6,631 nt of DNA. Source: Candidatus Brocadiia bacterium. GTDB lineage: Bacteria > Planctomycetota > PUPC01 > DSUN01. Both the position numbers and the translations under genes were made by a program. The DNA is taken from positions 1 through 6,631 of the forward strand of contig JADHXT010000202.1 of NCBI GenBank assembly GCA_016782825.1, given 5' to 3'. Numbering within the stretch: position 1 is the stretch's first letter; each line of letters opens with the position of its first letter. Positions 1 through 5,147 of the stretch are shown here, piece after piece. The notes under the pieces were generated by a model that worked only from the letters and a program-made list of their open reading frames with translations, was not told where the DNA came from and did not search any database.

Positions 1-75
1 CTTCGGCCAACTGAAGATCCAGAGGGCCTCACGCTGGGAACAGCGGCTTCCGACGCCAGGGCGGCATCCGTTCCT
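1..75. other. Left edge, no supported gene
   Basis: Two + strand frames are open from the left edge, but both end inside the palindromic repeat that follows (near 106 and 201). Their translations show no domain or motif I recognise. This could be the tail of an upstream gene or plain intergenic DNA, and the sequence does not decide between them. Confidence 0.3.
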
Positions 76-203
76 GGTCATTCCGAGCGAAGTCGAGGAA
101 TCTGGCTGAGCGCAGCGCGGCGCCCGAGGGTAGCCCCTGGGTCCATCTGCGGCCAGATTCCTCGGCTTCGGCCGTCGGGAGACGGCCTCCGCTCGGAATG
201 ACC
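76..203. repeat. 128-bp imperfect palindrome, probable dispersed intergenic repeat
   Basis: The outer arms GGTCATTCCGAGCG (76-89) and CGCTCGGAATGACC (190-203) are perfect 14-bp reverse complements. The inner arms CGAGGAATCTGGC (94-106) and GCCAGATTCCTCG (152-164) are perfect over 13 bp. CGCAG (111-115) and CTGCG (147-151) add five more pairs. The right half carries its own 7-bp hairpin, GGCCGTC (170-176) with GACGGCC (181-187) around a GGGA loop, which the left half lacks. From memory, ATTCCGAGCGAAG...GAGGAATCT sequences occur as dispersed, non-coding palindromic repeats in many environmental bacterial genomes. No target-site duplication or transposase is visible, so a non-autonomous MITE/REP-like element is an inference. 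Confidence 0.8.
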
Positions 204-289
204 CGATTCTGCTGCCGTCCCGCCTCCGGGCGCCCTCATTTGGCTGAAGTGTTACAAAGGGGAGAGGTTCGGAGCTGGCAGGGCCCTGA

Positions 290-318
290 TTGGAAACGTG
301 TGGCGGATGTGGTATAAT
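290..318 (+). promoter_or_regulatory. Sigma-70-like promoter for lptFG
   Basis: TTGGAA (290-295, 4 of 6 matches to TTGACA) is followed after exactly 17 bp by a perfect TATAAT (313-318). A TG one base before the -10 (310-311) makes it an extended -10. Transcription would start near 325. It is the only strong promoter-like site ahead of lptF and would drive lptF, lptG and possibly the DUF2851 gene. It lies 86 bp downstream of the palindromic repeat. Confidence 0.7.
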
Positions 319-361
319 CACGGCCCCCCGAAGAGGGGAGTGGAGTGACGGGCGACCCTCC

Positions 362-386
362 GCAGAGAGCCTCGTGGGCTCTCTGT
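362..386 (+). promoter_or_regulatory. Leader hairpin ahead of lptF
   Basis: CAGAGAGCC (363-371) pairs perfectly with GGCTCTCTG (377-385) around a 5-nt TCGTG loop, and a G-U pair extends it to 362 and 386. It sits between the promoter and the preferred lptF ATG, ending 25 nt before that ATG. No run of T follows, so it is not a standard intrinsic terminator. It could stabilise the mRNA or influence which of the two lptF starts (345 or 411) is used. The structure is seen in the sequence; its role is inference. Confidence 0.5.
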
Positions 387-410
387 CACTGTTCGGCGGA
401 TACACTGCGA

Positions 411-1601
411 ATGGTGCGGATCCTTCATCGGTACGTGCTGCACGAGCTGGCCCGGAGCTTCCTCCTGGCCTTCTTCGCGCTGATGATTATCATGATGCTC
501 GGCGGCATCTACAAGCCCCTGAGCATGGGGTTTAGCCTGAGCCAACTGCTTCGGTTCATGCCTTACCTGCTCCCCTATGCCCTGCCGTGGGTCATTCCGG
601 CGGCGCTGCTCACAGCCACACTGATGACCTACGGCCGGCTGTCGGCCGACAACGAGCTGATGGCCACCGAGGCCAGCGGCCTGCCCATCCGCTACATGTG
701 CTACCCCGCGATCGTGGCCTCGCTGGCGGTCGTGGCCTGTGGCCTGCCGATGAACTCTCAGTTCATCCCCTACTGCCGCACGATGCAGAAGCGGGTGATC
801 GCCGACGCGATCGCCGAGCGTCCCTTCGCCATCGGCACGCTCGGGAGCGAGGAAACCATCAAGATGGGCGACTTCCGCCTCTTCGTGGCCAGCATCGAGG
901 ACGACGTCCTTCACAAAGTGTTGGTCATCGCCCCGATGGAGGATCCGGCGGAGGAACCCGAGGACTCGGGTAAGAAGAGGGCCGCCGCCACCACGCCGAA
1001 GCCTGCACGCCGGGTGCAGGTGTACCGTGCGGACGAGGCCCACTACTCGGTCGACAAGGAGAAGCACGTCATCCGCATCGCGCTCAAAGACGCGCGCTAT
1101 ACCATCGTGACCCCCAACGAAAGCGCGTCGGGCTGGCTCGACCTGAAGGCCGAGGAGCAGACGATCACGATCCCGATCGCCACCGGCTCGGGGCATCTCC
1201 GCACGGCCCGCTCGGAGTTGTACTCCCACGAGCTGGAAACCGAGGCCGCTGCACTGCAGGAGCTCCTCGCGTCGGGCACCGTGCCGGAACGCCGGGTGCC
1301 CGACACCATCAAGCGCCGCTGCTCGCTTCTGACCGAGATCCATCGGCGCGAGGCGCTGGCCTTCTCGTCCTTCGTGTTGTGTCTGCTGGGTGTGCCCCTG
1401 GGCATCCTGATCCGCCGCGAGAGCAAGCTGGCTTCGTTCTCCGTCGCCGTGCTGGTCTTCCTTGCCCTCTACTCGCTGCTGGTGGGCGGCGAAGCCCTCG
1501 CCATGCAGCAGGTGCTCTCGCCACGGGTGGCGCTCTGGGGGCCAGACATCATTATGGGCACGCTGGGGCTGGGCTTCCTGCTCCACACGTTCCGCCGCTG
1601 A
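411..1601 (+). CDS. lptF: LptF, LPS export ABC transporter permease
   Basis: This is one of the two permease subunits of the inner-membrane LptB2FG complex, which uses ATP to lift lipopolysaccharide out of the membrane and pass it via LptC/LptA to the outer membrane. From the ATG at 411 it has 396 residues, close to E. coli LptF (366). Helices are near residues 16-33, 52-73 and 98-114, then a periplasmic beta domain (about 115-305), then helices near 315-334, 340-362 and 378-393. Family hallmarks are the RYVLHELARSF start, YGRLSADNELMATEASG (74-90) after helix 2 and HRREALAFSSFVLCLLGVPL (311-330). A Glu/Pro/Lys/Ala-rich insertion (about 176-203) interrupts the beta domain. ATG 411 fits the family N-terminus, but its ribosome site (GGCGGA, 395-400) is weak. 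GTG 345, in frame with AGGGGAG just upstream, would add 22 residues. The family is certain; F rather than G rests on gene order. Confidence 0.93.
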   Translation: MVRILHRYVLHELARSFLLAFFALMIIMMLGGIYKPLSMGFSLSQLLRFMPYLLPYALPWVIPAALLTATLMTYGRLSADNELMATEASGLPIRYMCYPAIVASLAVVACGLPMNSQFIPYCRTMQKRVIADAIAERPFAIGTLGSEETIKMGDFRLFVASIEDDVLHKVLVIAPMEDPAEEPEDSGKKRAAATTPKPARRVQVYRADEAHYSVDKEKHVIRIALKDARYTIVTPNESASGWLDLKAEEQTITIPIATGSGHLRTARSELYSHELETEAAALQELLASGTVPERRVPDTIKRRCSLLTEIHRREALAFSSFVLCLLGVPLGILIRRESKLASFSVAVLVFLALYSLLVGGEALAMQQVLSPRVALWGPDIIMGTLGLGFLLHTFRR

Positions 1602-1604
1602 GAG

Positions 1605-1609
1605 AGGGA
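1605..1609 (+). promoter_or_regulatory. Ribosome binding site of lptG
   Basis: AGGGA lies 7 nt before the GTG at 1617, just after the lptF stop codon (1599-1601). It supports the GTG start and translation directly following lptF on one mRNA. Confidence 0.65.
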
Positions 1610-1616
1610 CTGCACC

Positions 1617-3128
1617 GTGCTGGGACGCCGCCTGGACCGCTACGTCACGTCCTTCTTCGTGTGGCACTTTCTGCTGTGCCTGGTGGCCGTGGTGGGCCTG
1701 TACGTCGTGGTCGACACGTTCACCGAGCTCGACGAGTTTGCGAAGGACCGTGGGGTGTGGGAACAGGCCCGCTGGATCGGGCTGTATCACCTCTACCACA
1801 TTCCACTGCTCCTGGGGCAGTTCCTGCCCATCATCACGCTGCTGGCGGGCATCATCTCCTTCGGCCGGCTGGCCAGCTACAACGAGCTCAACGCCATGAA
1901 GGCCGCCGGCATCAGCCTGTACCGCACGGTGGCCCCCGTGTTTGGGTGCACCCTCATCATCGGTGCCCTGGCGTCGGCCAACCAGGAGTTCCTCATCCCG
2001 AGGCTCGAGGGGAGGATCCGCGCCGTGGAAATCCAGGCCAAGGCAGGCAATGTGTCGAGGAACCTCTGGGTCTACGAGGAAGACACCCGCACCACGATCG
2101 AGGCCGAGCGGCTCGACACGAAGGCCGAGGGCGTGCAGGTGCGCCGTGTGGAGATCGTGGCCGACCCCGAGGTGACCCCCGACGGGCAGCTTCTGCCCTC
2201 GAGCGCCGTGCGCGCCGCCCACGCCGTGTGGGTGCGCAACTGGCTCTTCCTGTTCGATGGCCACGTGGTGGACGCACAGAAGAGCAAGCACCCGTTCCTC
2301 TGCCGAATCGTGCGGTGCGCCATCGACGTGGCGGACTTCGATCGGGACGCCGCCCGCAGGGGGCGCCTGTCGGATGGCACGCCGGCCCACCTGTTGCGTG
2401 GAGCCAGCGCGCTGCCCGCCCTGCAATTCGTGCGGCCCACGGCTAAGGGCAAAGAGCCCAAGGCCGTTCGCGACCCTCTGGGCAAGCAGCCCTTGAGCAT
2501 CCAGTTTGCCGAGGTGGAGCTCATCGCGCGCTACCGGCTCATCATCAACGGCCACCTTACGGCCTCGTATGCGGGCGAGGACACGCAGCCCCCCCTCGCC
2601 TTCGCCGTGGCCCTCTGGCACGACAACCAATGGCTCGGCCAGGCGCAAACCTACACCGAGCAGGCCAAAGGCACGCCGGAGAGCCGCCGCCAGCTCATCG
2701 TCTACGACGGCGACCCACTGCCCATCCATGCCTCGCCGGTGCAACTGGCAGAGAAGAAGGTCGACCCGGCGATGAAGAGCTTCGCCTACCTGCTGAACAA
2801 GGCACGGGAGAACCCCCGCAACCAGCGGCTCCGCCAGTGGCTCTTCGTGCAGCTCCATTCGCGGCTCGCCTTCCCCCTGGCCAACTTCGTGCTGCTCCTC
2901 ATGGCCATCCCCCTGCTCTTCCAGCAGGAAGGCGGCAAGAGCACCTGGATCGGCGTGGGCCTGGCCCTGCTGGTGAGCCTGTGCTACTACTTCTTCACCT
3001 ACTTCTGCCAGTTCGTCGGGCAGGACCCCCACGGCGTGTTCGCCGGGATACCCGCCCTGGCCGCGTGGCTTCCCATCGTCGTGTTCGGTGTCGGCGGGGG
3101 CATCCTGTTCTCGAACGTCAACACGTAG
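1617..3128 (+). CDS. lptG: LptG-like LPS export permease with enlarged periplasmic domain
   Basis: This is the partner permease of LptF in the LptB2FG transporter. It starts with GTG 15 bp after the lptF stop, so the two are almost surely one operon. The protein has 503 residues against about 360 in E. coli LptG. The start RRLDRYVTSFFVWHFL (4-19) and VVVDTFTELDEF (30-41) are typical of the family. Helices fall near 14-34, 60-84, 103-122, 416-436, 443-464 and 478-498. SFGRLASYNELNAMKAAGIS (81-100) follows helix 2, and QLHSRLAFPLANFVLLLMAI (412-431) opens the second membrane half. The extra length is in the soluble part between helices 3 and 4 (about 123-415, roughly 290 residues against about 150 usual). 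A beta-like stretch at about 296-365 is a good candidate for the added piece. Membrane halves look intact, so it should be functional. Confidence 0.92.
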   Translation: MLGRRLDRYVTSFFVWHFLLCLVAVVGLYVVVDTFTELDEFAKDRGVWEQARWIGLYHLYHIPLLLGQFLPIITLLAGIISFGRLASYNELNAMKAAGISLYRTVAPVFGCTLIIGALASANQEFLIPRLEGRIRAVEIQAKAGNVSRNLWVYEEDTRTTIEAERLDTKAEGVQVRRVEIVADPEVTPDGQLLPSSAVRAAHAVWVRNWLFLFDGHVVDAQKSKHPFLCRIVRCAIDVADFDRDAARRGRLSDGTPAHLLRGASALPALQFVRPTAKGKEPKAVRDPLGKQPLSIQFAEVELIARYRLIINGHLTASYAGEDTQPPLAFAVALWHDNQWLGQAQTYTEQAKGTPESRRQLIVYDGDPLPIHASPVQLAEKKVDPAMKSFAYLLNKARENPRNQRLRQWLFVQLHSRLAFPLANFVLLLMAIPLLFQQEGGKSTWIGVGLALLVSLCYYFFTYFCQFVGQDPHGVFAGIPALAAWLPIVVFGVGGGILFSNVNT

Positions 3129-3187
3129 CCGCGCCCTCGCCGCACCCGTCGCGTCCGCCCCACCGCCCCTGTTGAGCGTGCGCCGCC

Positions 3188-4732
3188 GTGCTCGACCTCG
3201 CTGCCTTCCACAGCCCCCTGTTCACCGATGCCTACGCCGGCATCCTGTCGCGTGCCGAAGGCGTCGCCGAGCCCCCAGCCACCTATATCCACGCCGCCAC
3301 CGCCACCGTCCGCGAGCGCCTGGTGCGCTGCGTGTGGTTCGACCAAACCCTCGCCACCGACCGCCTGCGCACCGACGACGGACGCAAGCTCCGCGTCCTG
3401 TCGCCCGGCTGGTGGAACCTCGAGGCCGGCCCCGACTTCCGCAACGCCGCCCTCCGCCTTTCCGGCGGCCCCGTGGTCAAGGGCGACGTCGAGGTGCATC
3501 TCCACAGCGGACTCTGGCGCGCCCACGGCCACCACACCGACCCCAACTACAACGGCGTCGTCCTCCACGTGCTGCTGCACAACGACGGCGGCTCCACCGG
3601 CGTCACCACCGCCGCAGGCACCGCCGTGCCGCAGCTCACCCTCGACCCCTACCTCACCGTGCCCCTCACCGACCTGGCCGAAGCCGTCGACCCCGCCGAG
3701 TATCCCGAGACCAGCGACGCCGCCGCCGGCCGCTGCCAGAAGCTCATCGCCGAGGGCAAGGCCACGCCCGAGTGGCTCACCACCTTCCTCGACCACGCCG
3801 GCGACCAGCGCATCGCTGCCAAGGCACGCCGCCTGGCCGCTCGCGCCGCCGGCGACGACGACCAGCTCCTCTACGAGGCCATCGCCGAAGGCCTCGGCTA
3901 CAAACGCAACGCGGCGCCCATGCGCCAGCTCGCCCGCGCCCTGCCCCTCGACGCCCTCGCCCCTCGCCTCGCGCAGCGCCCAGACGATGTGCCCGTCGCA
4001 CTGGCCGCCGAGGCCCTCCTGTTTGGCATGGCCGGGCTCCTCCCCGGCGCGGGCTCCATCGAAGACCCCCAGGCGGCGAGCCACGTCGAGCAGCTCCACC
4101 CGCTCTGGGCGCAGCTCGGCTCCGACCTGGCCGACGACGCCCTCGACGCGGCTCAGTGGAGCTTCGACGGCACCCGCCCCACCAACTTCCCCACCCGCCG
4201 CGTGGCCGCCCTCGCCCAACTGGCCGCCGCACACACCACCGTGGGCATCAGCCACGCGCTCCGCCGCTCCCTCGCCGGCTTCGCACAGTCCACCACCACG
4301 GCCAGGGAGCTGTCGCGCCGCCGCGCGCAGTTCCTCGACTTCTTTCTCTCGCTCAGCAACCCCTTCTGGAACATCCGCAGCACCTTCGGCTCCCGTCCGT
4401 CGCCGCGGCCCATGCGGCTCGTCGGCACCGACCGCGCCCACACCATCGTCATCAACGCCCTGCTGCCCGCCCTCCTCTTCCAGGCCCGCCGCGACGTCGA
4501 CCGCCCCTTCGAGGAAGCCCTCCACCGCTTCTACGCCCACTACCCCAAGCTCCCCAGCTCCAGCGTCACCCGCGCCATGGCACTCAAGCTCTTCGGCCGG
4601 CCCGAGAGCGAAGTGAAGCTGCTGCGCAGCGCCCGCCGCCAGCAGGGCCTCTACCAGCTCTACGGCGACTTCTGCAACTCCCCCCACACCACCTGCGCCC
4701 AGTGCCCCCTCGCCCGGCTGCTGGAAACCTGA
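3188..4732 (+). CDS. DUF2851 family protein, possibly nuclease-like
   Basis: This 514-residue protein matches my memory of the DUF2851 family, whose function is not established. Family-like segments are RERLVRCVWFDQ (42-53), LRVLSPGWWNLEAGPDFRNA (68-87), GDVEVH (99-104), DPNYNGVVLHVLLH (118-131), RPTNFPTRRVAALAQLA (330-346) and a C-terminal Cys cluster C496-x6-C503-x2-C506. Seven His lie between 104 and 131. D83, E102 and H104 are spaced somewhat like a PD-(D/E)XK nuclease core with His in place of Lys; this is my inference. There is no signal peptide or membrane helix, so it is probably cytoplasmic. GTG 3188 is the only start before the conserved region, because an in-frame TGA lies at 3173-3175; no clear ribosome site precedes it. 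It follows lptG by 59 bp without a terminator. Third positions are overwhelmingly C, more so than in its neighbours. Confidence 0.82.
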   Translation: MLDLAAFHSPLFTDAYAGILSRAEGVAEPPATYIHAATATVRERLVRCVWFDQTLATDRLRTDDGRKLRVLSPGWWNLEAGPDFRNAALRLSGGPVVKGDVEVHLHSGLWRAHGHHTDPNYNGVVLHVLLHNDGGSTGVTTAAGTAVPQLTLDPYLTVPLTDLAEAVDPAEYPETSDAAAGRCQKLIAEGKATPEWLTTFLDHAGDQRIAAKARRLAARAAGDDDQLLYEAIAEGLGYKRNAAPMRQLARALPLDALAPRLAQRPDDVPVALAAEALLFGMAGLLPGAGSIEDPQAASHVEQLHPLWAQLGSDLADDALDAAQWSFDGTRPTNFPTRRVAALAQLAAAHTTVGISHALRRSLAGFAQSTTTARELSRRRAQFLDFFLSLSNPFWNIRSTFGSRPSPRPMRLVGTDRAHTIVINALLPALLFQARRDVDRPFEEALHRFYAHYPKLPSSSVTRAMALKLFGRPESEVKLLRSARRQQGLYQLYGDFCNSPHTTCAQCPLARLLET

Positions 4733-4880
4733 AGCCGGCCCCCGGACGGAAGGGCTACCACGGCCGATGCGCCAAGAGCGAGCGCCTGGGCGACGCTGTC
4801 GCGTGAGCGAGAGCGCCATTTGGGGCGCACCGTTCGATTCGTGGCGGCCACCAGCCCGACGACACACGTCGTAGGAGAAC

Positions 4881-4909
4881 TTGACACCTGCCGCGTGGCG
4901 GGGTATCCA
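4881..4909 (+). promoter_or_regulatory. Possible promoter with perfect -35
   Basis: A perfect TTGACA (4881-4886) is followed after 17 bp by TATCCA (4904-4909), which matches only the first three positions of TATAAT. It lies about 240 bp before the next gene, so it would make a long leader or a small untranslated RNA. The weak -10 makes this a low-confidence call. Confidence 0.25.
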
Positions 4910-4976
4910 TAGACACGGCGCCCCGATCTTCGCCCGCCACCCGCCGCACTTTCTAAGTGACGTTCACACCTGCCTC
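4881..4976 (+). repeat. Pair of 14-nt near-identical direct repeats
   Basis: TTGACACCTGCCGC (4881-4894) and TTCACACCTGCCTC (4963-4976) match at 12 of 14 positions, 82 nt apart, sharing the core ACACCTGCC. The second copy overlaps a small GTGA-N3-TCAC palindrome (4957-4967). They could be paired regulator sites or chance similarity. Confidence 0.3.
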
Positions 4977-5007
4977 ACCAATTGAGTAAGGCGTCTGCGG
5001 ATTATGC

Positions 5008-5030
5008 CTAACGCTTCTAACACCCCTAAC
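5008..5030 (+). repeat. Three CTAAC boxes at 9-nt period
   Basis: CTAAC occurs at 5008-5012, 5017-5021 and 5026-5030, each starting exactly 9 nt after the last. The outer two extend to CCTAACG. The array lies about 54-76 bp upstream of the candidate -35 of the exported-protein gene, where an activator or repressor could bind. A regulatory role is inference. Confidence 0.35.
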
Positions 5031-5083
5031 GACACAGCCCATATCCCCCACGGGAGTCATACTCAAGGGCGCTTGATGCCGCC

Positions 5084-5112
5084 TTGTGTCGGGCGAGCCG
5101 CCTGCCTACAAT
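5084..5112 (+). promoter_or_regulatory. Candidate promoter of the exported-protein gene
   Basis: TTGTGT (5084-5089, 3 of 6 matches to TTGACA) and TACAAT (5107-5112, 5 of 6 matches to TATAAT) are separated by 17 bp. Transcription would start near 5119, giving a leader of about 29 nt. The weak -35 suggests dependence on an activator or modest expression. Confidence 0.5.
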
Positions 5113-5137
5113 GTGGGCGGTCCCCCCGACAACTCAC

Positions 5138-5141
5138 GGAG
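5138..5141 (+). promoter_or_regulatory. Ribosome binding site that sets the 5148 start
   Basis: GGAG sits 6 nt before ATG 5148. An overlapping ATG at 5144, in another frame, is only 2 nt from it, too close for normal initiation. The 5148 frame gives a clear signal peptide and stays open to the window edge. The 5144 frame stops at about 5692 and gives no protein-like sequence. Confidence 0.6.
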
Positions 5142-5147
5142 AAATGC

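Larger units (their letters stand above)
4733..5147. other. 415-bp intergenic region, no gene seen
   Basis: No frame on either strand here has protein-like content. Short antisense frames are low-complexity shadows. No stem followed by a T-run marks the end of the upstream operon. Small stems exist at 4813-4828 (GCGCC/GGCGC) and 4859-4872 (ACGAC/GTCGT), but neither is terminator-like. From about 4950 the DNA becomes less GC-rich, as expected for a regulatory region. It holds two candidate promoters and short repeats, listed separately. Confidence 0.6.

Noticed and set aside
326..338. CCCC/GGGG mini-hairpin at the start of the lptF leader
   Set aside because: Only four base pairs, in very GC-rich DNA. 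It overlaps the possible ribosome site of GTG 345, but it is too short to call as an element.
318..3032. 904-codon open frame on the minus strand opposite lptF and lptG
   Set aside because: It is antisense to two well-supported membrane genes. The translation is rich in His, Gln, Gly and Arg with no domain or membrane pattern, as expected when GC-rich codon bias removes stops on the other strand.
3088..4806. 572-codon + strand frame overlapping lptG and the DUF2851 gene
   Set aside because: The translation is nearly all Arg, Pro, Ala and His with no structure; it is a frame-shifted reading of the DUF2851 gene.
2999..4867. 622-codon open frame on the minus strand opposite the DUF2851 gene
   Set aside because: Its Gly/Ala/Val/Glu-rich repetitive translation mirrors the C-rich codons of the DUF2851 gene. 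The + strand frame carries recognisable conserved motifs, so this is a shadow.
4813..4872. Two small stems after the DUF2851 gene as a transcription terminator
   Set aside because: Each stem has only five base pairs and neither is followed by a T-run.
4982..5007. TTGAGT with TTATGC as another promoter
   Set aside because: The spacer is only about 14 bp and at the normal 17-bp spacing there is no -10-like sequence.
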